This document shows positions 19,475 through 27,731 of a stretch of DNA of 64,000 bases, piece after piece. A program made the translations under genes and the position numbers. Every line of letters starts with the position of its first letter. The first letter of the stretch is position 1. The notes beneath the pieces were generated by a model, which did not search any database, was not told where the DNA came from, and saw only the letters and a list, made by a program, of their open reading frames with translations. The stretch is taken from the NCBI RefSeq assembly GCF_002844275.1, contig NZ_NXGX01000010.1, positions 1 through 64,000 on the forward strand, read 5' to 3'. This DNA is from Thalassospira lohafexi. GTDB taxonomy: Bacteria; Pseudomonadota; Alphaproteobacteria; Rhodospirillales; Thalassospiraceae.

Positions 19475-20191
19475 ATGCCAAGTGCCGATATGCTCAATGA
19501 CCTGATACCGGTCTTTGTTACCCTGTTCGTCATCATTGACCCGTTGGGACTGGTGCCGGTTTTCATCGTTTTGACACAGGGTACAAGTGCTGCCCACCGC
19601 CGCCGCATGGCGATCCGCGCCTGTCTCACCAGCTTTTTCATTCTCGCCGCCTTCGCACTGATTGGCGAAGGATTACTCGGCATCTTTGGCATCCATATGC
19701 CAGCCTTTCGCATCGCAGGCGGCACGCTTCTTTTCCTGATCGCGCTTGAAATGCTGTTTGAAAAACGCAGCCAAAAACGCAACGAGCGCGCCGAACAGGT
19801 TCATCAGGAACTTGAAGACGACCACGACGGTGACAAGACAAAACCCAAAGCCGCCACAAAATCAAAAACAGATCAAACCATCCCCGACGACGAAGCCGAC
19901 GATGTGTCGATCTTCCCGATGTCGATCCCGTTCCTGTCTGGTCCGGGCTCCATCGCATCGGTGATGCTGTTGATGGGTAAATTCGAAGACAACGTCGCCA
20001 TGCAGGCCAGCGTCATTGGCGTTGTCGCCGTGGTAATGCTGATTGCCTTCGTCTTCTTCATGCTGTCAAACGTGGTCGCCAAACGCCTCAGCCCGACAGT
20101 TGCCACAGTGGTTTCCCGCCTGCTTGGCATGATCTTGGCCGCCCTTGCGGTACAATTCATCATCGACGGGATCAAGCAGGCGTTTTTCTGA
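19475..20191 (+). CDS. MarC-family integral membrane protein
   Basis: 238 residues from the ATG at 19475, preceded by GGGGAAAA. It has the family start (VTLFVIIDPLGLVPVFIVLT), six predicted membrane helices and the conserved second-half motif FPMSIPFLSGPGSIASVMLL. Family members are inner-membrane proteins once linked to multiple antibiotic resistance; their transported substrate is not established. Odd: the loop between helices 3 and 4 carries about 45 charged residues (ERAEQVHQELEDDHDGDK...), longer than the classic ~200-residue members. It converges on the exchanger gene; I see no clear terminator between them. Confidence 0.9.
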   Translation: MPSADMLNDLIPVFVTLFVIIDPLGLVPVFIVLTQGTSAAHRRRMAIRACLTSFFILAAFALIGEGLLGIFGIHMPAFRIAGGTLLFLIALEMLFEKRSQKRNERAEQVHQELEDDHDGDKTKPKAATKSKTDQTIPDDEADDVSIFPMSIPFLSGPGSIASVMLLMGKFEDNVAMQASVIGVVAVVMLIAFVFFMLSNVVAKRLSPTVATVVSRLLGMILAALAVQFIIDGIKQAFF

Positions 20192-20281
20192 TTAATTGGC
20201 ACCAACAGAAAAGCCAACTCAGTCAAACCGGGGCCAAGCTTCAATCACCACGACAAGTCTTTTTGCGTCCAGCACTGGCGG

Positions 20282-21229
20282 TTATTGCGCCATCCAGACA
20301 TACCCGCCATAGGCCGCCAGCATCACTACACCAACACCCCGGCCAATAACCGCGCGGCGCAACAGCAAGGTCAGGATCAGCGACACGGAAATCAGGATCG
20401 GCAAATCAAATGTCAGGAATCGGCTGGCAACCGGGATTGGTGCAACCACCGCCGTCAGGCCGAGAATACCCAATATGTTGAAAATGTTCGACCCGACGAT
20501 ATTACCAATCGCGATCTCCGACTGCTTGCGCAGGGCTGCAATCAGTGATGTTGCCAGTTCGGGCAAGGAGGTCCCGACCGCGACAATCGTCAACCCGATG
20601 AAGGCTTCGGACATGCCAAAAGTCCGCGCAATCGTGACGGCCCCATCCACTAGGAAACGCGCCCCGAACATCAGCAGGATCAACCCGCCCAAAACCCAGG
20701 CAAGAGAAACCCACACATTCGGCGCAGCTCCCGGAAGGTCGGCATTTCCCTGCCCGGCCGGAACATTACGCGACTGGCGATAGGCCACAACTAGATACGT
20801 GATCAGCGCAGCAAACAACACGACGCCGGTACTCCGCCCCAATTGTCCCAGCGCAAACACCGGCACCAGAATGATGGCCGCGGCCATCATCACCGCCGTA
20901 TCGCGTTTCAGGGTCCCGCCGGAAACCGCGATGGGCCAGACCAGTGCAGATACACCGACAATCAGCAGGACATTTGCGATGTTCGATCCGATAACATTGC
21001 CCAGTGCAATATCGGGAACGCCACGTAACGCCGCATTAACTGACACCAGAAGCTCCGGCGTTGACGTGCCGAACCCGACAACCGTCAACCCGATCAGAAG
21101 CGATGACATCGATAAGCGCTGTGCAACGCCAACACTGCCGCGTACCAGTGCCTCACCGCCAAAAAACAACCCTGCCAACCCGCCAAGCAACATTAGATAT
21201 TCCACAGTCAATGCTCCTGCTTTGATCAA
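20282..21229 (-). CDS. CaCA-family sodium/calcium antiporter (YrbG type)
   Basis: 315 residues with ten predicted membrane helices and two inverted alpha-repeats: GFGTSTPELLVS...GNVIGSNIANVLLI in the first half and VAVGTSLPELATS...GNIVGSNIFNILGI in the second. These are the ion-coordinating motifs of bacterial Na+/Ca2+ exchangers such as YrbG and NCX_Mj. It would extrude Ca2+ (or another cation) across the inner membrane. A Ca2+ exporter near a giant Ca2+-binding RTX gene is suggestive but they are 6.7 kb apart and not in one operon. The start could also be the internal ATG at MLLGG. Confidence 0.93.
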   Translation of the reverse strand: MIKAGALTVEYLMLLGGLAGLFFGGEALVRGSVGVAQRLSMSSLLIGLTVVGFGTSTPELLVSVNAALRGVPDIALGNVIGSNIANVLLIVGVSALVWPIAVSGGTLKRDTAVMMAAAIILVPVFALGQLGRSTGVVLFAALITYLVVAYRQSRNVPAGQGNADLPGAAPNVWVSLAWVLGGLILLMFGARFLVDGAVTIARTFGMSEAFIGLTIVAVGTSLPELATSLIAALRKQSEIAIGNIVGSNIFNILGILGLTAVVAPIPVASRFLTFDLPILISVSLILTLLLRRAVIGRGVGVVMLAAYGGYVWMAQ

Positions 21230-21274
21230 GCGCGGGATATGTACGCCCCCACTAATGTTTACAAGCGATACCGT

Positions 21275-22303
21275 TCACACCCCCGCCAATGCGGTCAGTT
21301 CATCATGCAGCACCTTGGGAATCGTGACACCATTTTGGGCACTACGTTCACGCGCCTCAAACCGGCGCTGTGATGGCAGGCGGGCACCCTGTTCAATGAT
21401 CCGCTCAAACAGTTCTTCCGCATGATCAAGATGCTTTTGCGCATCCGCGCCCAGAAAGGTTTCCGGGGAAAAGGCGATGATGATTTCGCCGTGATGCGGA
21501 TTGCCCGGCGCATCCTCGGTTGCCGCATGGGTTTCATGGCCCAGCACATCACCGATCAACGGCCCGGCCAGAAGGCCGATCATGGTCGACAATGCCGATC
21601 CCTTATGCCCGCCAAAGGTCAGCATTGCACCGGCAAGGGCCTCTGCCGGATCGGTGGTCGGCGCACCTGCCTGATCAACCGCCCATCCTTCGGGGATGGT
21701 TTTGCCCGCCCGTCGGTGCAGTTCAATGTCACCACGCGCAATCACGCTGGTCGCAAAATCAAACGTATAGGGCGTTGTGCCCGGCCGTGGCCAAGAAAAG
21801 GCAATCGGATTGGTCCCCAAAAGCGGTTTGGACCCGCCGGCTGGTGCGACGAAGGCATGGGTTGGTGTCATGGCAACGCCAACCAACCCGTGTGCTGAAA
21901 TCTGCTCGACCTCTGGCCAGAGTGCCGAGAAATGGAAACTGTTATTGATCGCCAGCACTGAAACACCACAATGGCGCGATTTTTCAATCAAATAAGGCAA
22001 GCCCTTCTCGAACGAAAGAAGCGAGCATCCCTTATGGGCATTGACCCGGGTGATCGCAGGCGCCTGATCCATGATTTCCGGCGCGGCATGGGTATCAAGT
22101 CCACCATTGCGCGCGGCCTGCACACAGCCGATCAACCGATACAACCCATGCGAATGGCATTCGTCGGTTTGTGCTGCCACAACACTGCGCATGATTGCGC
22201 TTGCGTGATCATGGCTAAAACCGTTTCCTTCAAGCACAGCAAGACTAAGTCTTTCTGCCTGTTCGACTGTTAAAGTGACCGCATCGCTCATGGGGCATTC
22301 CAT
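21275..22303 (-). CDS. Ldh2/DpkA-type NAD(P)H-dependent oxidoreductase (probable cyclic ketimine reductase)
   Basis: 342 residues of the malate/L-sulfolactate dehydrogenase (Ldh2) fold. Features shared with Delta1-piperideine-2-carboxylate/Delta1-pyrroline-2-carboxylate reductases (DpkA): DECHSHGLYRL, the distinctive NNSFHFSALWPEVE, PLLGTNPIAF, FDFATS and FGGHKGSALSTMI. Those enzymes act in D-lysine, D-proline or hydroxyproline catabolism. No lysine or proline catabolic genes flank it, so the substrate is not fixed. An internal ATG at 22291 (MSDAV) is an equally possible start. About 130 bp separates it from the HPP-CBS gene upstream. Confidence 0.82.
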   Translation of the reverse strand: MECPMSDAVTLTVEQAERLSLAVLEGNGFSHDHASAIMRSVVAAQTDECHSHGLYRLIGCVQAARNGGLDTHAAPEIMDQAPAITRVNAHKGCSLLSFEKGLPYLIEKSRHCGVSVLAINNSFHFSALWPEVEQISAHGLVGVAMTPTHAFVAPAGGSKPLLGTNPIAFSWPRPGTTPYTFDFATSVIARGDIELHRRAGKTIPEGWAVDQAGAPTTDPAEALAGAMLTFGGHKGSALSTMIGLLAGPLIGDVLGHETHAATEDAPGNPHHGEIIIAFSPETFLGADAQKHLDHAEELFERIIEQGARLPSQRRFEARERSAQNGVTIPKVLHDELTALAGV

Positions 22304-22435
22304 TTCATAGAACCAGGGTGAAGTAACTTGTATTTACAAGTATGTAACACCCGAAAGGCACTGCACCAAGGCACAAGGGCGGAAGCCGATGATGCACCGC
22401 TCATATCCTGCGCATCGGGCAAAACGCTTTTGACT

Positions 22436-23593
22436 TTACGGTTGCATTGGGGAATTCAGCCCTGCATGTGCCAAGGCCGCAATCAGGTCGGTTCGGGTGA
22501 CGATGCCGATGATTTTGCCATCCTCGATCACCGGCACAGCATCACATGCCCCATCCGCCATCAACGGCAAAAGGGCCGCGATGGGTGTACTTGCTGTTGC
22601 GCGCGGTTCGGTCACCGACATGATCTCGATTGCGCGCACCGGGGCCGTGCGCCCCAGATCAATGAGCCGCGCCATCGCTGGCAACAAACCACGGCCCAGA
22701 CGCAGCGCGTCTTCTCTGGCCCGGCGGATCAGATGTATTTGGAAAATCACACCGATATAGCGGCCATCCTTTTCGATAACCGGCAATGACTTGAAACCGT
22801 GACGCCGGAAAAGATCGGCAACTTCGCCAAGCGGCGTGTCGGCATCCACCGTCACCAAGTCCCGTGACATGATCTGCTTGGCGGTAATCGGCCCGGTGCG
22901 ATGTGCCGCCACCTGAAATTCCGCCGCACTGATCAAACGTGCCAGATCTTCAACACCAAGGTTCAGCGACTGACGGTATTGCTGCAGGATGGCATTGAGC
23001 TCTCCCTCATCCAGTCCAAGGCGCTCAATTGGCGGGCGGTCTGCGGTATCATGGGTACTCTTGTCGTCAAAATGCCGCAACGGATATGTCCGCCCCGTCG
23101 CGCGGGAATAAAACACCGCAATCAGAACAAGGATACTTGTCACCACACCAACCGGTGTGACGGCAAAGCGAAAGCCGAGATCAGCGACAAGATCGGGGCT
23201 GAGCGCCGCCACCATGGCAACCGCCCCACCCGGTGGGTGAACCGCGCGCAAAAGGATCATCGCCGCAATCGCGACACCAACCGCCAAAGCCACACATAAA
23301 ACCGGGTCACTCACCACGTGACAAACGGCAATACCGGCCAGTGCCGACACACTGTTGCCGACAATCGCCGACCACGGTTGGGCAAGCGGGCTGTTGGGTA
23401 CCGCAAATAACAACACCGACGACGCGCCAAACGGCGCAATCAGATAAAGACCAGCCCCCTGCAAATCAAAGAACGACAGCAAAAAGCCCGCAACACCCAA
23501 GCCAATTAACGCACCCATTCCGGCGCGCAAGGCTTCCTTTGGCGTGCTAATGGGCATCGCCGGATAAAGTCCGCGAAGACGTGTAAAATTCAT
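22436..23593 (-). CDS. HPP-family membrane protein fused to paired CBS domains
   Basis: 385 residues. The first ~175 contain four to five membrane helices with the family hallmark AVHPPGGAVAM and FGASSVLLFAVPNSPLAQP; the C-terminal ~150 hold two CBS domains (IMSRDLVTVDADTPLGEVADLF and IMSVTEPRATASTPIAALLPLM). CBS pairs usually sense adenosine nucleotides and gate the attached membrane or enzyme part. Function of bacterial HPP proteins is not established; plant relatives have been linked to nitrite transport in plastids. It appears monocistronic. Confidence 0.88.
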   Translation of the reverse strand: MNFTRLRGLYPAMPISTPKEALRAGMGALIGLGVAGFLLSFFDLQGAGLYLIAPFGASSVLLFAVPNSPLAQPWSAIVGNSVSALAGIAVCHVVSDPVLCVALAVGVAIAAMILLRAVHPPGGAVAMVAALSPDLVADLGFRFAVTPVGVVTSILVLIAVFYSRATGRTYPLRHFDDKSTHDTADRPPIERLGLDEGELNAILQQYRQSLNLGVEDLARLISAAEFQVAAHRTGPITAKQIMSRDLVTVDADTPLGEVADLFRRHGFKSLPVIEKDGRYIGVIFQIHLIRRAREDALRLGRGLLPAMARLIDLGRTAPVRAIEIMSVTEPRATASTPIAALLPLMADGACDAVPVIEDGKIIGIVTRTDLIAALAHAGLNSPMQP

Positions 23594-23714
23594 AGGAACG
23601 TTTCACCACCCCGGCCAAGATTGAACATGGGGCTTTTGTTTATTTTTGTAAAATGCGGATTTTTCTCGTACTTAGTTTCCAATCCATGGTCAACAATTCC
23701 CCGCCGAAACCCAA

Positions 23715-23742
23715 CAAAAAAGGGAGGGCACATTGCCCTCCC
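23715..23742 (-). terminator. intrinsic terminator of the AceE-like gene
   Basis: Read on the minus strand, GGGAGGGC and GCCCTCCC form a perfect 8-bp stem with a 5-nt loop, followed by TTTTTT. It lies 25 bp past the stop codon of the AceE-like E1 gene, a textbook intrinsic terminator. Confidence 0.9.
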
Positions 23743-23767
23743 CTTACAGCGTGATGTCTGAACGGCC

Positions 23768-26152
23768 TTAGTCCCAACGCTTGGCTGCGCGCAGGATGGC
23801 ATCCGTGCCGATCTGGTAATGCTCATAAAGCGCGATGCTATCGCCGCACTGGCCAAAGTTGTTCACACCAAGCGGGGCAACCGCATGTCCACGCACCGAG
23901 CCCAGCCACGCTAACGCCGCCGGATGACCATCAATTACGGTTACAAGGCGCGCATCGGATGCCAGCGGTTTAAGCAGGTTTTCCACATGCGACATCTGAG
24001 CATCCATCTTGCCCTCAAGACGGGCTCGCTCAAGATCCTGCCATTCGTTGTACAGACGGTCGGTCGAGGTCACGGCCAAAAGCCCCAAGCCCGGATGATC
24101 TTCCGACAGCTTTTCCCATGCGGCAATCGCTTCGGGGGCCATCGCCCCGCAATAGGCAATCACCATCTTGCAGTCATCGCCCGGTTCACGCAGCCAATAA
24201 CCACCCGAAACAATATCGGATTTATCCGCATCCGAAAGGTCACGCTCAGGCTGGCTCAATGGCTTGGTCGACAAACGCATGTAAATCGACCCGCCGTCCT
24301 CGGCCTGCATATGATCAAACGACCAGCCCATGATTGCGGCAACTTCATCGCCAAAGCTTGGCTCAAAGCTGGTCAGGCCGGGCTGCCCCATGCCGATCAT
24401 CGGTGTGCTGATCGACTGATGCGCACCACCTTCCGGTGCTAGCGAAATGCCGCTTGGTGTGGCGACAACCATAAACCGCGCGTCCTGATAACAGGCGTAA
24501 TTCAGCGCATCCAACCCGCGCGCAATGAACGGATCATACAGCGTCCCAATCGGGAACAACCGCTGCCCAAACAGGCTGTGCGACAGGCCAAGTGCGGCTA
24601 AATTCAAAAACAGATTGTTTTCGGCAATACCCAGTTCGACATGCTGCCCGCTTGGCGAACGTATCCATTTCTGGGCCGAGGGGACCTTGCGTTCGCGAAA
24701 CTCATCGGCAAGGTCTTCGCGGCCAAATAACCCGCGCTGGTTCACAAACCCGCCAAGGTTGGTCGATACCGTCACATCGGGCGATGTGGTGACAATGCGA
24801 TCAGACAGATCGCTGTTTTTCATCTTGGCCAGTTCATTGAGGATTTTACCAAACACTTCCTGCGTGCTTGATGTATCTGTCCGCGCATAGGGCATGTCGG
24901 GAATGGTAATCACATCCGCCTTTTTGTGGCGGGGTGCGCTGTCATTGAACGGGGCGCTTTTGATATAACTCCGGATTTTGTCCTCTGACACATCCAATCC
25001 GGCGGCAAAATCCCACTCTTTTCCGTCCTCAACGCGGTTTTGTTCCTTAAACGCGTCCATCTGCGGCACATTCATCAGACCCGCATGATTGTCCTTATGC
25101 CCCTGAAGCGGGGTGCCATATCCCTTAACGGTATAGGCGATAAAGATGGTTGGTTTGTCATTGGGAACAGCATCAAAGGCGCTCAGCACTGCCTCCATGC
25201 AATGCCCGCCCAGATTGGTCATCAGATCATGCAACGCATCATCTTCATACTCGCCCAACAGGCTGACCAACGCATTATCACCGGGCATATCGGATGTGAT
25301 TTGCGCACGCCATGCCGCCCCGCCCTGAAACGTCAGGGCTGAATAGATGTCGTTGGGCACGTCATTCAGCCATTTCTTAAGCGATTTACCCCCCGGCTTG
25401 GCAAAGGCTTCATGCAGTTTCCGGCCATATTTGATCGTGATCACGTTCCAGCCAACCGCACGGAAAAACCGGCCAATGACCCGGAACAGATGGGCATCGA
25501 TCATGCCATCAAGGCTTTGGCGGTTATAATCAATCACCCACCAGACATTGCGAATGTCATGCTTCCACGTATCAAGCAGTGCTTCGTAAATATTGCCTTC
25601 ATCAAGTTCGGCATCGCCAACAAGCGCGACCATACGCCCCGGAACCTCGCCCTTGGGCAGCATATCCTTGTAACGCAGGTAATCCTGCGTTAGCGCGGCG
25701 AAGTTTGTTACCGCCGCGCCAAGGCCAACCGACCCGGTTGAAAAATCAACCTGATCGCCATCCTTGGTCCGCGATGGATAAGATTGCGCCCCGCCAAATG
25801 AGCGGAATTTTTCCAGCTTTTCCTTGGTTTGACGGCCAAACAGGTAATTGATCGCATGGAAAACCGGGCTGGCATGCGGCTTGACCGCCACCCGGTCCTG
25901 CGGACGCAGAACATTGAAATAAAGGGCTGTCATCAAGGTTGTCATCGACGCACAGCTGGCCTGATGCCCACCAACCTTGATGCCATCGCGTTTAGGCCGC
26001 AGATGGTTGGCATTATGGATGGTCCAGCTTGATAGCCACCGCACCTTTTTCTCGATTTGACCGAGCATCTCAAGATCTTCGGCCTTTACCTGACCGGTTG
26101 AGCTTGCTTCGATAATTTCACCGATTTCCGAGGCGGCATCTTGTGCAGACAT
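23768..26152 (-). CDS. homodimeric 2-oxo acid dehydrogenase E1 (AceE/MdeB-like, ThDP-dependent)
   Basis: About 794 residues from the ATG at 26152, which has AAGGTG 9 nt upstream; GTG at 26203 is the longest alternative. It shows the single-chain E1 order: an N-terminal ThDP domain with GGHQASCASM and the GDAELDEGNIYEALL...DYNRQSLDG cofactor motif, a transketolase-type pyrimidine domain (HVELGIAENNLFLNLAALG, PEGGAHQSI) and a C-terminal domain ending near HAVAPLGVNNFGQCGDSIALYEHYQIGTD... E. coli AceE is ~887 residues, so this is the shorter class. In Pseudomonas putida a homodimeric E1 (MdeB) is paired with methionine gamma-lyase and oxidises 2-oxobutyrate. A methionine gamma-lyase lies 1.6 kb upstream on the same strand, which makes 2-oxobutyrate a good candidate substrate here. 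No E2 or E3 gene is nearby. Confidence 0.82.
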   Translation of the reverse strand: MSAQDAASEIGEIIEASSTGQVKAEDLEMLGQIEKKVRWLSSWTIHNANHLRPKRDGIKVGGHQASCASMTTLMTALYFNVLRPQDRVAVKPHASPVFHAINYLFGRQTKEKLEKFRSFGGAQSYPSRTKDGDQVDFSTGSVGLGAAVTNFAALTQDYLRYKDMLPKGEVPGRMVALVGDAELDEGNIYEALLDTWKHDIRNVWWVIDYNRQSLDGMIDAHLFRVIGRFFRAVGWNVITIKYGRKLHEAFAKPGGKSLKKWLNDVPNDIYSALTFQGGAAWRAQITSDMPGDNALVSLLGEYEDDALHDLMTNLGGHCMEAVLSAFDAVPNDKPTIFIAYTVKGYGTPLQGHKDNHAGLMNVPQMDAFKEQNRVEDGKEWDFAAGLDVSEDKIRSYIKSAPFNDSAPRHKKADVITIPDMPYARTDTSSTQEVFGKILNELAKMKNSDLSDRIVTTSPDVTVSTNLGGFVNQRGLFGREDLADEFRERKVPSAQKWIRSPSGQHVELGIAENNLFLNLAALGLSHSLFGQRLFPIGTLYDPFIARGLDALNYACYQDARFMVVATPSGISLAPEGGAHQSISTPMIGMGQPGLTSFEPSFGDEVAAIMGWSFDHMQAEDGGSIYMRLSTKPLSQPERDLSDADKSDIVSGGYWLREPGDDCKMVIAYCGAMAPEAIAAWEKLSEDHPGLGLLAVTSTDRLYNEWQDLERARLEGKMDAQMSHVENLLKPLASDARLVTVIDGHPAALAWLGSVRGHAVAPLGVNNFGQCGDSIALYEHYQIGTDAILRAAKRWD

Positions 26153-26641
26153 CTTACGTAACACCTTTTGATGTGGGTTATGCACGGCGGCCATCCGGCT
26201 CACCGCAACATTCCGGTATTGAATTACCGATTTTTAAACAGACAGCGCAAAAATCAAGCTGCTGCCATCAAGTTTCACACAAGATTCGGCGATTTCAACC
26301 AACCTGTGGAATCTGCTGCGACGAACCTGCCAAAACCTTCGAATTTCCCATCTGAAACAATATTTCGCGGCATCAAAATACGGCAACGCCAGCGCGATTC
26401 GATGCCCCCTTACAAATGCATGTACTTACTGAAATTCCGGCATCTCCCACGAGTCCCCCGCATCCAAACACAGATGAAAAATGCTGCCTCGGCGCTTTTC
26501 AGGCTTGGCGCACCAATTTTCGAACCAATTTATCTGCGTACTTAAGACATCGCTAACAGATTGAAAGGCTATATATAAAATCTACACATCTGATTTTGAT
26601 CGCCGTGCACACTCCAAACCTTGGACACTGTTTTCTCATTC
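26153..26641. other. intergenic region between E1 gene and solute-binding-like gene
   Basis: About 490 bp, AT-richer than its neighbours, between divergently transcribed genes. Short frames in it lack ribosome sites and recognisable motifs. It must carry both promoters. I searched by eye for a TyrR-type box like the ones upstream of the methionine gamma-lyase gene and found none. Confidence 0.4.
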
Positions 26642-27604
26642 ATGCTGCCGTCCATACCGCGACCAATCCTGAGTTTTCATGCCCGATGCACCGCCATTTT
26701 CAGGGCAGCAATGGTGGTGCTTGCAGTTGGCGACATGTCCATATCGACGGCCCAGGCCACAGATACAGGCACAGCACAAAGCCCTGTTGATGTCCGCCTG
26801 CCGATGGATGCCACGTCCGATTACTGTCTCGGTCGCATCACATGGGATCAACATTCCGAATACCATGTTGACCTGTTGCGGTTGGCTCTGCGGCTCAGTC
26901 CCACGGACATTGCCATCACACCGGTCTGCATGGAATACCCCACCGAAGAACGCCGTATTTCGATGCTGCAAACAGGTGATCAGATCAATACCGTTTTTTT
27001 TGGCACAACGCAGGACCGTGAAGACAAACTTCTGGCAGCCTACGTGCCGATTTATCTTGGCACCACAGGGCTCCGGCTTTTCATGACACGTCCTGAAACG
27101 CGCATTGAATTGGCGCATATTCAAACGCTTGATGAACTTCGGAAATTTTCGATGGGACAGGGGCTTGGTTGGCCTGACGGTCAAATTCTGATCGACAGTG
27201 GCTTTAATGTAATCCCCGGACGTTACAAGACACTGCACCGGATGCTCGAATTCCGGCGCTTCGACCTATACCCAAGGGCCTATTGGCAAATTATCGGTGA
27301 ATGGAACTGGATGAAGCAAGAGGCGCCAAACGTTGTCGTATCACCCGATATCGCGCTTTATTACCCGCAGCCGATCTATTTCTTTGTTAGTCCGAAAACA
27401 CCTCAACTGCGCGATGCAATTCAGACCGGTCTTGAACAGGCTTATTCAAACGGCATGCTATTGAACTTGCTGAAAAATCACCGCGAAACCACAGCATCAT
27501 TTAAAGAAGTGAATCTGCGGGAAATCCACCTTTTACGCATAGAAAACCGTTCATTGCCGGAAAAGTCACGTCAAACCATGAAAAAGTTCAGCCTTTTTGA
27601 TTAA
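26642..27604 (+). CDS. periplasmic solute-binding-like protein (type 3 SBP fold, orphan)
   Basis: About 320 residues from the ATG at 26642 (a TTG at 26621 is the longest frame). A signal peptide with its hydrophobic core at MVVLAVGDMSI ends in a likely AQA site. The mature part resembles bacterial family 3 extracellular binding proteins that lack the classic polar amino-acid profile: LRLALRLSP, YPTEERRISMLQTGDQINTVFFGTT, FMTRPETRIELAHIQTLDEL, and a C-terminal lobe ending VSPKTPQLRDAIQTGLEQAYSNGMLLNLL. No permease or ATPase is adjacent, so it may be an orphan binding protein or feed a signalling system. The function is not recognised with certainty. Confidence 0.65.
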   Translation: MLPSIPRPILSFHARCTAIFRAAMVVLAVGDMSISTAQATDTGTAQSPVDVRLPMDATSDYCLGRITWDQHSEYHVDLLRLALRLSPTDIAITPVCMEYPTEERRISMLQTGDQINTVFFGTTQDREDKLLAAYVPIYLGTTGLRLFMTRPETRIELAHIQTLDELRKFSMGQGLGWPDGQILIDSGFNVIPGRYKTLHRMLEFRRFDLYPRAYWQIIGEWNWMKQEAPNVVVSPDIALYYPQPIYFFVSPKTPQLRDAIQTGLEQAYSNGMLLNLLKNHRETTASFKEVNLREIHLLRIENRSLPEKSRQTMKKFSLFD

Positions 27605-27644
27605 GCTCTGAAAAACGGACAGCACATTCCAGCCCAAAATCAAA

Positions 27645-27703
27645 TCGCCAATCGGACTCAATCCAAGCTCCTTGACGGACATGGACATTCATCCGATTGG
27701 CGA
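27645..27703. repeat. perfect 12-bp inverted repeat between convergent genes
   Basis: TCGCCAATCGGA (27645-27656) and TCCGATTGGCGA (27692-27703) are exact reverse complements 35 bp apart, lying between the stops of the solute-binding-like gene and methionine gamma-lyase. Inner ATCCA/TGGAC bases may extend the stem. There is no U-run on either side, so it is not a standard intrinsic terminator; it could still block convergent transcription or bind a dimeric protein. Confidence 0.6.
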
Positions 27704-27731
27704 CAGTTGATCGTGCTTAGGATTAATGGCG

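Noticed and set aside
20282-21229. Ca2+ exchanger as part of the RTX system
   Set aside because: Tempting because both concern calcium, but it is several genes away, in a separate transcript, and the exchanger family is generic.
26153-26641. TyrR-type box upstream of the E1 gene
   Set aside because: Searched by eye for TGTAAA-N6-TTTACA or one-mismatch forms; none found, so co-regulation with megL is not claimed.
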